The notes beneath the pieces are model-generated. The model worked only from the letters and a program-made list of their open reading frames with translations, searched no databases and was not told where the DNA came from. Position numbers and translations under genes: made by a program. 64,000 bases of DNA from Candidatus Binatia bacterium (GTDB lineage: Bacteria; Desulfobacterota; Binatia; UBA9968; JAJDTQ01). The first letter of the stretch is position 1. Each line of letters starts with the position of its first letter. The stretch is from the NCBI GenBank assembly GCA_951813575.1, contig OX638375.1, positions 3,946,752 through 4,010,751 of the forward strand, written 5' to 3'. Positions 1 through 8,535 of this stretch are shown here, one piece after another.

Positions 1-29
1 GGATTATTCAGCGGCCCTTCGAAACGGCT

Positions 30-1028
30 CTACAGCTTCAACAGCCGCCTTGCATTCCCCTCCAAAATCGCCAGCTTCTCCTCCTCTGGACAGTCCAGCG
101 CCTCGACCTTCTCCACCGCGTTCCAGTCTCCCAGGGGATACGGGTAATCCGTCCCGACCATCAGGTGCTCCCACCCCAGCAGGCTCTTGAGGTACTCCAG
201 CGTATCCACCCGGTACACCAGCGCATCGGAGTAGAGGTTCTTGAGATAGGCGCTTGGCTTTTCCTGGGCTTCGGCGTCCGCCGCCCCGGGCCGCACGCCG
301 AAGCCCTGGTCGAAGCGGCCCAGGTGGTATGGGAAGAAACCACCGCCGTGCAACGTGCAGAGCTTCAGGTCGGGAAACCGGTCGAACACCCCGCTGTAGG
401 TCATGAACCCCAGCGACAGTGCTGTATCCGCGGGGTTGCCGCAGATCAGGAACAGGCCGTAGGTGCCCATGCGTTCCAGTCCGGCGATGTCCTCGGGGTG
501 CATCACGATCAGCGCGTCGAGCTCCTGGGCCTTGCCCCAGAAGGCGTCGTATTCGTGGCTCCGGAAGTACTCGCCGTTGACGTTGGTGCCGATGTAGGCG
601 CCCGCCAGTTTCTGCTCGAGGATGCCGCGTTCCAGCACCCGGGCGGCCCGCGCGGGGTCCTGCAGCGGCACCGCCGCCAGCGCGGTGAAACGGTCCGGGT
701 GCCGGGTCCGCAGCTCCATCAGGCCCTCGTTGTACAGGTTGCACCAAGCCTCTCCCTGCTCCGGGTTCAGGCGGTAGCCCAGGCAGGCGGTGTGGGGCTC
801 CAGGGTCGCCAGGGCGATCTTGCCCTTGTCCATGTTCGCCAGCCGCTTCTCCACATCCATCAGCGGCGGCGGCACCACGAAGCTCGGCCCGCCGCCGATG
901 GTGACCGTGTTGAGGCCTTCCGGGGTGCTGCCCACCTCCGTGCCCACGGCCTTCCCGTGGGCCTTCAGCTCCTCGATCAGGCCCGGGGGCATGTAGTGGT
1001 GGTGAATGTCGATGGCACAGGTGTGCAT
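30..1028 (-). CDS. ACMSD-like amidohydrolase-2 family protein
   Basis: Predicted cytosolic metal-dependent decarboxylase or hydrolase of the amidohydrolase-2 family (332 aa, usual length). The motif pattern is closest to 2-amino-3-carboxymuconate-6-semialdehyde decarboxylase, which decarboxylates aromatic ring-cleavage products. The sequence shows an N-terminal DIHHH metal motif (residues 7-11), a central HGGGFFP block (about 227-233) and a C-terminal GTDYPYPLG block (about 292-300) carrying the expected catalytic Asp. All key positions look intact. It is transcribed divergently from the PBP2-fold gene at 1139. The true substrate is unknown. Because the window also holds other amidohydrolase-2 proteins, function should not be transferred beyond the family. 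Confidence 0.85.
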   Translation of the reverse strand: MHTCAIDIHHHYMPPGLIEELKAHGKAVGTEVGSTPEGLNTVTIGGGPSFVVPPPLMDVEKRLANMDKGKIALATLEPHTACLGYRLNPEQGEAWCNLYNEGLMELRTRHPDRFTALAAVPLQDPARAARVLERGILEQKLAGAYIGTNVNGEYFRSHEYDAFWGKAQELDALIVMHPEDIAGLERMGTYGLFLICGNPADTALSLGFMTYSGVFDRFPDLKLCTLHGGGFFPYHLGRFDQGFGVRPGAADAEAQEKPSAYLKNLYSDALVYRVDTLEYLKSLLGWEHLMVGTDYPYPLGDWNAVEKVEALDCPEEEKLAILEGNARRLLKL

Positions 1029-1138
1029 TGGCGCAAGTCTCCTTGACTGGGTGTGGGTTCGACCTGGAATTGTTCCATCATCGGAGCTGGTATGCTAGTC
1101 TCCTGACATCACCAAGTACACTCGGAGGTCAGGTCATC

Positions 1139-2005
1139 ATGTCGCGGAAGATCAGAGTCACCAGCGAAGGAACCGTTTGGACATTGCCCTGGGACGTGGG
1201 GGTGGAGAAGGGATTCATGGCGGCGGAGGGGATCGACGCCGAGGTCGTCACACCCGACTCCCAGCTCCAGCCCGCCGGCGTGTTCGAGCGCCCCATCGCC
1301 TCGGACTACGAGTGCGGGGACCTCGAAGGCTACAACAAGTGCGAGTGGGGCGTGATCAAGCGCGCCGCCGACGGCGAGCGCGACGGCTGGATCCTCGGAC
1401 GCCGCGAGAGCGTGGCCACCATGGCCATCATCGTCAGGGGCGATTCCAACTACCACCGGCTCGACGACCTCGCCGACGTGCCCATCTCGATCCAGGACCA
1501 GACCGGTTCCCATTACATGACCTACAAGATGCTCGAGGGCCACTGCGACAAGGACCGGGTGCGGTTGCGGCACGACGGCGGACCCGCCATCCGCACTCGC
1601 ATGCTGCTGAACGGCGAGGTGGAGGCCGCAACCTTGATGGAGCCGTTCATCAGCCTGGCCGAGAAACGCGGTTGCCGCGTACTGGCCGAGTCCAAGTACT
1701 GGGGGCTGCTTTTCGTGAACGCCGATGATGCCGAGGATACCCGTGGTGCGATCTTCCGGGCGCTCCGGCGTTGCGTGGACGAGATCAACTCGGACCTCAA
1801 GAAACACGCCGCGCTCCTGCTGCGCGACATTCCCGACGACCTCATCGGAGATTTCAGGTTCGAGGACCTGAACCTCAACCGGCTGGACTACGTTTACCCC
1901 GAGGACTATACTGAGGAAGAGTTCAACCGGGCGCGCAACTGGATGGCCGGATACGGTCTCAAACCCGACTCGCAGGCCAGCTACTCGGATCTGGTGAAGC
2001 TGTAG
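1139..2005 (+). CDS. PBP2-fold (NMT1/SsuA-like) protein without signal peptide
   Basis: This 288-aa protein has the type-2 periplasmic-binding-protein fold of nitrate/sulfonate or THI5/NMT1-like proteins. It opens with a strand followed by a PWDVGVEKGFMAAEGI segment typical of that fold. There is no hydrophobic signal peptide or lipobox, so it probably stays in the cytosol. It could then be an enzyme or sensor rather than a transport receptor. The start at 1139 is chosen because GGAGG sits about 10 bases upstream; an upstream in-frame start at 1028 has no such site and would overlap the divergent gene. A strong terminator follows at 2029. No permease or ATPase is adjacent. The ligand is unknown. 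Confidence 0.75.
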   Translation: MSRKIRVTSEGTVWTLPWDVGVEKGFMAAEGIDAEVVTPDSQLQPAGVFERPIASDYECGDLEGYNKCEWGVIKRAADGERDGWILGRRESVATMAIIVRGDSNYHRLDDLADVPISIQDQTGSHYMTYKMLEGHCDKDRVRLRHDGGPAIRTRMLLNGEVEAATLMEPFISLAEKRGCRVLAESKYWGLLFVNADDAEDTRGAIFRALRRCVDEINSDLKKHAALLLRDIPDDLIGDFRFEDLNLNRLDYVYPEDYTEEEFNRARNWMAGYGLKPDSQASYSDLVKL

Positions 2006-2028
2006 CCACGACCGGCTGTTCGACTTGG

Positions 2029-2064
2029 GAAAGGCCCCCATGTAGGTGAGGGGCCTTTCTTTTT
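2029..2064 (+). terminator. Rho-independent terminator
   Basis: GAAAGGCCCC (2029-2038) pairs perfectly with GGGGCCTTTC (2050-2059) around an 11-base loop, followed directly by TTTTT (2060-2064). It lies 24 bases after the stop of the PBP2-fold gene, so it ends that transcript and isolates it from the MFS gene. Confidence 0.9.
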
Positions 2065-2131
2065 GGAGGGAAGTACCACGCCCGCGAAACCGCCACCGGT
2101 ACGAGAATCAGTACTCAGGCCCGGAAACGTC

Positions 2132-2151
2132 ATTCCCGCGAAAGCGGGAAT
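2132..2151. repeat. Short dispersed palindromic repeat, copy 1
   Basis: ATTCCCGC (2132-2139) and GCGGGAAT (2144-2151) form an 8-bp stem around GAAA. The surrounding CGTCATTCCCGCGAAAGCGGG motif recurs in inverse orientation near 9003-9029. It looks like a small dispersed intergenic repeat; it lies just upstream of the MFS start. Confidence 0.6.
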
Positions 2152-2178
2152 CCAGGAGCGGAGGGATGGGGCGTTGCG

Positions 2179-3495
2179 ATGATGCAAACCTTCGCTAGAC
2201 TCGGCGACAAGCTACACGTCTTCCGCGTCCTCCGTTACCGCGGCTTCCGTCTCTACTGGTTCGGACACCTTACCGCCGTGGCCGGGCACCAGATGCTGAT
2301 CCTCGCGCAGGGTTGGCTGGCCTGGGAGCTGACGCGGTCCGAGTACGTGCTGGGTGCTCTGGGGCTGGTGGCCGCTGCGCCGGCGGTGGCGCTGACGCTC
2401 TTCGGCGGCGCCGCGGCGGACAAGCTGGAGCTTCGGCGCTTTCTCATGGTGCTCCAGTACATCACTGCGCTTCTGCTGTTCGTACTGGCTACGCTGGTGG
2501 TCACCGGGCGGGTGCAGGTCTGGCACGTATTCGCGGTCGCCTCCATACACGGCGGCATACAGGCGTTCGACCATCCCGCTCGCCAAGCACTCTTTCCGCA
2601 CCTGCTGGATCGCTCGCACCTGATGAACGCAGTGAGCCTGAACTCCATGATCTGGCCGGGAACCCGCATCTTCGGACCTGCCCTGGCGGGTTTCATCATC
2701 GGCTACGTGGCATGGTACACCGGCGCGCCCCTGTCCGGCGCCGGCGCGGCCTACTACCTGGCGGCGGCGACCTACCTCGCGTTCGGCTTGCTGCTCCTTC
2801 CAGTCCGGGTACCGGTCATCGAGCGCACCCGGGGCGGCAGCTTCCTCCGCACCCTCTTGGGCGGGCTCTCGTTCGTCTGGACCCGCAAGCTCTTCCGCTC
2901 CCTCATCGGCTTGAACTACCTGGACATCTTTTTCCTGGCGTCCCACACCGCGCTCCTCCCGGTATTCGCCGACGTGGTGTTCCGTGGCGGCGCCACGACC
3001 CTGGGCAACCTGTACGTGGTCAGCGGCATCGGTGCCCTGGCCGGGGCCTTGATCGGCGCCAACCTGGGCTACTTCCCGAGGCGCGGCTGGCTGGTTCTCG
3101 TGGGCGCCGGAATCCACGCCTTCTTCCTGATGCTGTTCGGGTTTTCAGGCATCTATTCGCTGGCATTGTGCCTGCTGCTGTTGTCCGGCGTCGGCCTCTC
3201 CATCTTCATGATAAGCACCCAGACCTCGGTGCAGACCCGCGTGCCCGACGACTACCGCGGCCGGGTCATGGCCATCTGGGGCATGAACTACAGCGTCGTT
3301 CTCCCCTTGGGGCAACTGCAGATGGGTGCCGTCGCCGGCCTGTCCAGGGACCACTTGTCGCCGTTTCTCGGCGGTCTCGCCGGCGCGCCGTCGGCGGTGA
3401 TCCTGGGCGGCGTCGTCATGCTCGCGGCGGCGGGGATCACCGCGGTGGCCAACCGCGGGGTGCGGGAACTGAGGCCGGAAGGACCGGCGGACTAA
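2179..3495 (+). CDS. MFS transporter (EntS/MFS_3-like)
   Basis: A 438-aa inner-membrane protein with about 12 hydrophobic segments, the normal length for a major facilitator. It resembles the enterobactin-exporter-like MFS_3 group: the loop after TM2-TM3 reads GGAAADKLELRR, and a VPDDYRGRVMA motif in the second half matches the family's P-x-x-x-RGRV signature. It is probably a proton-driven exporter of a small molecule. The start is at one of two adjacent ATGs (2179 or 2182). It stands alone between the terminator at 2029 and the accessory island. A paralogue lies at 38652-39887. The substrate cannot be read from the sequence. Confidence 0.85.
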   Translation: MMQTFARLGDKLHVFRVLRYRGFRLYWFGHLTAVAGHQMLILAQGWLAWELTRSEYVLGALGLVAAAPAVALTLFGGAAADKLELRRFLMVLQYITALLLFVLATLVVTGRVQVWHVFAVASIHGGIQAFDHPARQALFPHLLDRSHLMNAVSLNSMIWPGTRIFGPALAGFIIGYVAWYTGAPLSGAGAAYYLAAATYLAFGLLLLPVRVPVIERTRGGSFLRTLLGGLSFVWTRKLFRSLIGLNYLDIFFLASHTALLPVFADVVFRGGATTLGNLYVVSGIGALAGALIGANLGYFPRRGWLVLVGAGIHAFFLMLFGFSGIYSLALCLLLLSGVGLSIFMISTQTSVQTRVPDDYRGRVMAIWGMNYSVVLPLGQLQMGAVAGLSRDHLSPFLGGLAGAPSAVILGGVVMLAAAGITAVANRGVRELRPEGPAD

Positions 3496-3536
3496 AGACC
3501 AGTGAGGACTTCCCGTGTGTGGTCCGGGGAAAACGC

Positions 3537-3589
3537 TTGACCCCGGGCGCGATCAGGGGCATTGTATGCAGCATACTGCAGCATTCTGC
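3537..3589 (+). promoter_or_regulatory. Promoter and palindromic operator for the RHH gene
   Basis: A TTGACC -35-like hexamer (3537-3542) is followed at 17 bases by CATTGT, a weak -10. Overlapping and downstream is a perfect 13-base palindrome, GTATGC-A-GCATAC (3564-3576). GCAGCAT occurs twice (3568-3574 and 3578-3584). The second repeat overlaps a CTGCAG hexamer. The layout fits an autoregulatory operator for the ribbon-helix-helix protein starting at 3608. Confidence 0.5.
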
Positions 3590-3607
3590 GTGAAGAGGGG
3601 AGTCCCA

Positions 3608-3805
3608 GTGGTAGCCAAACACCGTGTGACCGTAAATCTCGAAGACCGGGAATACAGGGAGTTGTCGGCGTTGTCCGATAGACACCGGGTATCGCTTGCG
3701 TGGTTGGGTCGTGAGGCGATCATCGAGTTCCTGGAACGCTGCGAAACGGAAGAACTGCAGCTACCGCTGAACCTGTCCTCCGAGAGACGCCGAGCCGGGA
3801 GCTGA
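3608..3805 (+). CDS. Small ribbon-helix-helix DNA-binding protein
   Basis: A 65-aa basic protein with a ribbon-helix-helix (Arc/CopG) layout: an N-terminal strand HRVTVNLED followed by two helices, the second containing SLAWLGREAIIEFLE. It is probably a dimeric DNA-binding repressor. The GTG start at 3608 is preferred because AGAGGGGAG lies just upstream and the protein then begins at the strand; a longer reading from 3515 or 3566 would translate through the palindromic operator. It heads the accessory island and precedes the decayed restriction-modification genes. It could be a regulator of that system or an orphan antitoxin; no adjacent toxin is visible. Confidence 0.65.
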   Translation: MVAKHRVTVNLEDREYRELSALSDRHRVSLAWLGREAIIEFLERCETEELQLPLNLSSERRRAGS

Positions 3806-3823
3806 GGTAGGGGAGGGCGCATC

Positions 3824-4048
3824 GTGGCGGCGCGAGCGGCGAACACGGCGGGAAACGAAGACATGATTCAGGGGACCTCGGCGCGCGTTCTGGTCGAGGA
3901 CGGATCTCTGCGTGCCCGGACGCTGGCATCGTCGGTCACGCGTGAAGCCAAGCTCGACTTCGCGCGTGCGGTGGTCCTTGGCGTGGTTTCGGGATATTGG
4001 AAGCAACTCCACGCCGCATCCGGTCGAGGTTTGGTGCTGCGTGTTGGT
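3824..4048 (+). pseudogene. Unidentified reading frame cut off by the IS21 element
   Basis: A GTG start at 3824 has AGGGGAGG eight bases upstream and follows the RHH gene by 18 bases. The frame then runs directly into the left end of the insertion sequence near 4048 with no stop. About 75 residues remain, including VTREAKLDFARAVVLG. No family was recognised. It may be the 5' part of the gene continuing at the far side of the element (the methyltransferase) or a separate small gene. Simple excision of the element does not obviously restore one continuous frame. Confidence 0.35.
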
Positions 4049-4161
4049 GGCAACTGTAAATCTCCCATTTGTGGCAACCGAAAACTGCACACATTGATTG
4101 CCGGTGTAAGTGCCCGGGTCCACGCTGTTGGCAAGACCAACAGGAACGGAGCGGAGCACAG

Positions 4162-5181
4162 ATGCACGGATGGGAGACAAGGATGCTGCTCAGGCACTAC
4201 CTGGAACAAGGTGTAACGAAGACGGAGCTGTCGCGGCGGTTCGGGGTGAGCCGCCGGACGATCCACGAGTGGATCGAGACGGGGCAGTTGGACCGGGACC
4301 TTGAGGGAGGCGGGACGCGGTACAGCCCGCGGCCTGCGGTTGAGCACAAGCTGGACCGGTACAAGGGGATCATCGATGCGCGACTGGCGGAGTTCCCCCG
4401 GTTGTCGGCGAAGCGGCTGTACGACGAGGTCCGGGCGGCAGGCTACACGGGCGGGTACGTCCGTGTGAGGGGCTACGTTCGGGCGGTGCGGCCGCGGGAG
4501 CCTGAGGAGGCGGTGGTGCGGTTCGAGACGCCAGCGGGGCGGCAGGGGCAGGTGGACTTTGCGACGTTCACGCTTCCCTGGGGGCGGCGGCATGCGCTGG
4601 TGGCGGTTCTGAGCCACTCGCGGCTCTTGTGGCTGCGGTTCTACCGCCGACAGACGATGGCGGTACTGATCGAAGGCCTGGAGAGCGCCTTCGGGTGGTT
4701 CGGCGGGGTACCGCGGGAGCTCTTGTTCGATCAGATGCGCTCGGTGGTGCTGTCGGACAGCCGCGTGGGCGGGGGCCAACTGGTACTGAACGCGGACTTC
4801 CTGCGGTTCGCCGCGCACTGGGGGTTCCGGACTCGGGCATGCCGGCCCTACCGAGCACAGACCAAGGGCAAGGTGGAGCGGCCGATCCGTTACATCCGCA
4901 ACAGCTTCTTCTACGGCCGGGAGTTCGTCAACGACGAGGATCTCAACGAGCAGGCGCTTTTGTGGCTCGAGAGAACCGCCAACGTGCGCCGGCACGGCAC
5001 CACCGGGGAGCGTCCGGTGGATCGCTTCGAGCGCGACGAGCAACAGGCGCTGCTGCCCTTGGCGAGCTGCCCGTACCGACGCCTTGGCGCCAGGCTCCCC
5101 CAACCGACCCGGCGCCCCCTGCCCGTTACCGTGGACGTCGAGCGCCGCCCGCTGAGCGTCTATGCGGAGGCCGTGTCATGA
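4162..5181 (+). CDS. istA: IS21-family transposase IstA
   Basis: A 339-aa DDE recombinase that cuts and joins the element's ends. An N-terminal helix-turn-helix (about residues 18-38, SRRFGVSRRTIHEWI) precedes the rve-type catalytic core. The acidic triad is visible as D132 (QVDFA), D190 (LLFDQ) and E239 (KGKVER), at family spacing, so the enzyme looks intact. The ATG at 4162 follows a GGAG site and gives the usual length; longer readings extend into the terminal repeats. Its stop overlaps the istB start (ATGA at 5178), implying translational coupling. Confidence 0.92.
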   Translation: MHGWETRMLLRHYLEQGVTKTELSRRFGVSRRTIHEWIETGQLDRDLEGGGTRYSPRPAVEHKLDRYKGIIDARLAEFPRLSAKRLYDEVRAAGYTGGYVRVRGYVRAVRPREPEEAVVRFETPAGRQGQVDFATFTLPWGRRHALVAVLSHSRLLWLRFYRRQTMAVLIEGLESAFGWFGGVPRELLFDQMRSVVLSDSRVGGGQLVLNADFLRFAAHWGFRTRACRPYRAQTKGKVERPIRYIRNSFFYGREFVNDEDLNEQALLWLERTANVRRHGTTGERPVDRFERDEQQALLPLASCPYRRLGARLPQPTRRPLPVTVDVERRPLSVYAEAVS

Positions 5182-5975
5182 GGGCCGAGGCAGGCAACCG
5201 GCGCGACCGGCTGCGGGAGATGCTCGCAGACCTCAAGATGCCCGGTGCCCTGGAAGCCGTGGATGGCATCCTCGCCCAAGCGGATAGCGGCGCGGCCACC
5301 GCAGCCGAGGCCATCGAGCAGTTGTTGGACGCCCAGATCAGGCTTCGCAACAACCGTCGCCTCCAAACCGCCATGCGCTCGTCCCGGCTGCCGACCGTGA
5401 AGACCCTGGGCCAGTTCGACTTCGCCTTCCAGCCCAGCATCAAGCGCGAGCAGATCGAGAGCCTCCATGAACTCGGCTTCCTCGAGCGCCGCGAAAACGT
5501 CATTTTTCTCGGCCCGCCAGGAGTCGGGAAAACGCATCTGGCCATCAGTCTGGCCGTCGCCGCCGCCGAGTCCGGCCGTCGCGTCTACTACGGTACCCTG
5601 GCGGGACTGATCGAATCGCTTATGGACGCCAAGGCCGCCGGCGATCTCTCCCGTCGGCTGCGGGTCCTCACCCATCCCGCTTTGCTCGTGGTGGACGAGA
5701 TCGGCTACCTGCCCGTCAGCCAGGACGGCGCCGTGCTCTTCTTCCAGCTCATCAACGCCAGGCACGAGCGTGCCTCCACCGTGCTCACCTCCAACAAGGG
5801 CTTTGAGGACTGGGGCGGCGTCCTCGGTGACGAGGTCATGGCCGCAGCCCTCATTGACCGGCTGCTGCACCACTGCCACATCGTCAACATCCGCGGCAAC
5901 AGCTACCGGATGCGCGAGCACCGGAACCTGGTACGGCCCGCATCCGAGCAGCCCCGCCAAGGGGTTGCGCTATGA
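5178..5975 (+). CDS. istB: IS21-family helper ATPase IstB
   Basis: A 265-aa AAA+ ATPase, related to DnaC/DnaA-type helpers, that assists IstA in target selection. Walker A is GPPGVGKTH (residues 112-120) and Walker B is VVDE (171-174), followed by IGYLP. The N-terminal helical part and C-terminal SYRMREH segment match IstB. Start overlaps the istA stop by four bases. Length and motifs are normal, so the element may still be mobile. Confidence 0.93.
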   Translation: MRAEAGNRRDRLREMLADLKMPGALEAVDGILAQADSGAATAAEAIEQLLDAQIRLRNNRRLQTAMRSSRLPTVKTLGQFDFAFQPSIKREQIESLHELGFLERRENVIFLGPPGVGKTHLAISLAVAAAESGRRVYYGTLAGLIESLMDAKAAGDLSRRLRVLTHPALLVVDEIGYLPVSQDGAVLFFQLINARHERASTVLTSNKGFEDWGGVLGDEVMAAALIDRLLHHCHIVNIRGNSYRMREHRNLVRPASEQPRQGVAL

Positions 5976-6001
5976 ACACCAGGTCCTGCCGATCCGGCAC
6001 G

Positions 6002-6052
6002 CGAGAGGGGTTGGACTCCAGTCGCTACGCGCCCTCCGTCCAACCCCTCTCG
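6002..6052. repeat. 15-bp inverted repeat inside the IS21 right end
   Basis: CGAGAGGGGTTGGAC (6002-6016) is perfectly complementary to 6038-6052 around a 21-base loop. It lies between the istB stop and the right terminal repeats. It could fold in the transcript and limit read-through from istB into the methyltransferase. Confidence 0.55.
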
Positions 6053-6166
6053 CCCGACCGGAACCAACCGAAGAGCGTCAGATCTGCACTGACGCCCTTC
6101 TCGGAACTGTGCAGTTTTCGATTGCCAAAAGTGTGCAGTTTTCGGTTGCCATTGACACTGCGCGAC

Positions 6167-7753
6167 GTGCCGTCCGATATCGAGCTTCCATCGGTATCGG
6201 AGGAGGCCGGAGAGCTGGCGGAGAGCATCGGGACGGCTGCCGCCGGGCTTGATGTCGTGGATGCCAGCTACATGATCGGAGTGCTTTACACCGGGATGAT
6301 GCCGGACAGGTTCCGGGCCCAATTGGGAGCATACTACACGCCGTCAGCGCTGTGCGGGCGGCTCCTGGACATGGCAACGGAGGCCGGCGTCGATTGGCGT
6401 TCGGCACGGGTGCTCGACCCGGCGTGTGGTGGGGGTGCATTCCTGGCGCCGGTGGCGCGACGGATGGCAGAGGCGCTGAAGGACCGCAACGCCAAGAGCG
6501 CTCTTGACGACATCCAGCGTCGTTTGAGCGGCTTTGAGGTAGACCCTTTTGCGGCCTGGATGTCGCAGGTTTTCCTTGATGCGACGCTCAGCGACCTGTG
6601 CCACGAGGCAGGGACGCGGCTGCGGTCCGTCGTGCGCGTGTGCGACAGTCTTGAACAAACGCCCGAGGGGGAAGGTTTCGATCTGGTGGTGGGGAATCCG
6701 CCCTACGGTCGGGTTACGCTTTCGCCGCGGTTGCGCGAGAAGTTCCGACGTAGCCTGTTTGGCCATGCGAACCTTTACGGCGTGTTCACCGATTTGGCGC
6801 TACGCTTCGCACGGCCGGGTGGGGTCATCGCCTACGTGACCCCGACGAGTTTCCTTGCAGGGGAATACTTCAAGGCCCTGCGCGGCCTGCTTGGCCGGGA
6901 AGCGCCGCCGGTGAGTATTGATTTCATCAAAGAGCGTAAAGGCGTCTTCGCGGATGTGTTGCAGGAAACTCTGTTGGCAACGTACCAACACAGTGCAGCC
7001 CCGGCCGCCGGGGAGGTTCATTTCATCTCACCGGGACCGGATGGCTTCATCGAGACGAGGACCGCGGGATCTTTCAACTTGCCCGAAAGCCCGGACCGGC
7101 CGTGGCTGATGCCGCGGGTGGAAGCGCAGAGCGCTCTGGTGCGCCAAGTCGACGAGTTGCCGTACCGTCTGGCGGACTACGGCTATACGGTGAGTACGGG
7201 ACCACTTGTGTGGAATCGGCACAAGCCGAGCCTGCGGGACCGGCCGGGAAACGGACGTTATCCGCTGGTCTGGGCGGAATCGGTGCGATCCGACGGCGTG
7301 TTCGAGTTCCGCGCGGACAAGCGAAACCACAAGCCGTATTTCGAACCGAAGGCGAACGAATCCTGGGTCGTCACGGAAGACCCGTGCGTGCTGCTGCAAA
7401 GGACTACGGCGAAGGAACAATGCCGGCGATTGATTGCGGCCGAACTGCCGGAGCCGTTTCTTGAAGAACACGGCGCGGTCGTTATCGAGAATCACCTCAA
7501 CATGATCAAACCGCTCGGCAAGACGCCGAAGGTGGCGCCGGCAGCGTTGGCCGCCCTGTTGAACAGCCAAGTGGTGGATCAGGTTTTTCGTTGCATCAAC
7601 GGCAGCGTAGCCGTGTCCGCCTATGAGATGGAAGCACTCCCGCTGCCGCCACCGGAGGAAATGGAGGAAGTCGAGCGGTTGGTGAAAAAGCGCGCGAAGC
7701 GCGAGACGCTCGAACGTGTGGTGGAGCGCTTGTACAGCAACGGGGCCGGATAA
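6167..7753 (+). CDS. N6-adenine DNA methyltransferase (PstI/BsuBI-type RM)
   Basis: A class-I N6-adenine methyltransferase that would modify the site recognised by its partner nuclease. SAM-binding motif I is DPACGGGAFL (about residues 84-93) and catalytic motif IV is NPPYG (177-181). A long C-terminal target-recognition region follows, about 528 aa in all. The GTG at 6167 lies only 16 bases from the IS21 edge; in-frame codons upstream belong to the insertion, so the native N-terminus or promoter may have been altered. The stop overlaps the nuclease start as TAATG at 7751. The cognate nuclease is truncated, so this is now effectively an orphan methyltransferase. Confidence 0.8.
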   Translation: MPSDIELPSVSEEAGELAESIGTAAAGLDVVDASYMIGVLYTGMMPDRFRAQLGAYYTPSALCGRLLDMATEAGVDWRSARVLDPACGGGAFLAPVARRMAEALKDRNAKSALDDIQRRLSGFEVDPFAAWMSQVFLDATLSDLCHEAGTRLRSVVRVCDSLEQTPEGEGFDLVVGNPPYGRVTLSPRLREKFRRSLFGHANLYGVFTDLALRFARPGGVIAYVTPTSFLAGEYFKALRGLLGREAPPVSIDFIKERKGVFADVLQETLLATYQHSAAPAAGEVHFISPGPDGFIETRTAGSFNLPESPDRPWLMPRVEAQSALVRQVDELPYRLADYGYTVSTGPLVWNRHKPSLRDRPGNGRYPLVWAESVRSDGVFEFRADKRNHKPYFEPKANESWVVTEDPCVLLQRTTAKEQCRRLIAAELPEPFLEEHGAVVIENHLNMIKPLGKTPKVAPAALAALLNSQVVDQVFRCINGSVAVSAYEMEALPLPPPEEMEEVERLVKKRAKRETLERVVERLYSNGAG

Positions 7754-8535
7754 TGCCACTACCACCACTGTTGCCGGTTTCCGACATTCACGAACGGTTG
7801 CAGGCGATTTTCCCCGATGGAACGGTGAACCGAAACTATGTGACCCGTGAGATCGCGGCCAAGACCGTGTTCGTCATGTTGTATATCGGCGCGGTCGAGG
7901 GCGCGGATTGCTGGCTGCGTCCGGATCAGGTGACGCGGATGACCGACGCGCAGGCCGTGTTGGCAGAGGATGACTCTCGGGAAGCCTGGTCGGACCAGTC
8001 CATGCGCCCGGCCGGGGGATCTATCGAAGGGCAGTGGTACGCGGCCAACACGCGCGAGCCGATCCGCGACGAAACGTTGCGTGAGGGGCTCGTGCGAATG
8101 GGCGCAGTGAAGGAGCGGGAGGGGTTGCCGACCACGTCCCCACGCCCGCGGTATGCGTTGGCTGGCGCATTTGCAAAGCTGTTCGATCCCGGCCTTACGG
8201 ACGCGGCGCTGCAAGCCGCGATCGAGGAATGGCAAACGGCGAATCTGTCCAGCGGCGCACTGGCCCGGGTGGCGATCCTGCGCCGAGGCGCTGTTGCCCG
8301 CCAGGGAAGGGTCCTTGTGACGTTCCCCAACGGGGAAACCCGGCATTTGGACCCGGGGCCAAGCTCGGTGATCTCAAAGGCCGTCGTTGAGGACTTCGCA
8401 CCACGCTTCCTTGAACGACCCGGCGTCGTCTGGTTGAGCGAAAGTCGAAACCAGGTGGTGGCGCGGGATGACCGTCTGGCGCAGGACATCGGTTTAAAGC
8501 GCGCCAGCTTCGCAACGACGGTACTTTCGCCATAA
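7753..8535 (+). pseudogene. BsuBI/PstI-type restriction endonuclease, C-terminally truncated
   Basis: The first roughly 247 residues match the BsuBI/PstI family: an N-terminal helical domain beginning at the coupled TAATG start, then the start of the catalytic domain with FAPRFLERPGVVWLSESRN and VVARDD. The family continues with a long segment holding the metal-binding acidic and lysine residues, but here similarity stops after QDIGL near 8494. The last residues (from about KRASFATT) are merely the reverse complement of the neighbouring minus-strand relic. A deletion has therefore removed the catalytic half, and nuclease activity is not expected. Confidence 0.78.

Larger units (their letters stand above)
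4048..6151 (+). mobile_element. IS21-family insertion sequence
   Basis: About 2.1 kb carrying istA and istB with a stop/start overlap, the hallmark of IS21. Both ends carry repeated copies of a 20-21-base box related to TGGCAACCGAAAACTGCACA. At the left, a diverged copy starts at 4048 and a good copy lies at 4072-4092. At the right, inverted copies lie at 6108-6127 and 6131-6151. Multiple terminal transposase-binding repeats are typical of this family. A clear target duplication was not found, only TTG on both sides, so the exact edges may be off by a few bases. It sits immediately 5' of the DNA methyltransferase. Confidence 0.85.

Noticed and set aside
1040-1100. Promoter for the PBP2-fold gene (TTGACT and TATGCT)
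   Set aside because: The two hexamers are not at a workable spacing, and no better pair was found in the short divergent gap.
4048-6151. Target-site duplication of the IS21 element
   Set aside because: Only TTG is shared at the two edges, which is too short to claim; the left terminal repeat is diverged, so the edge is uncertain.
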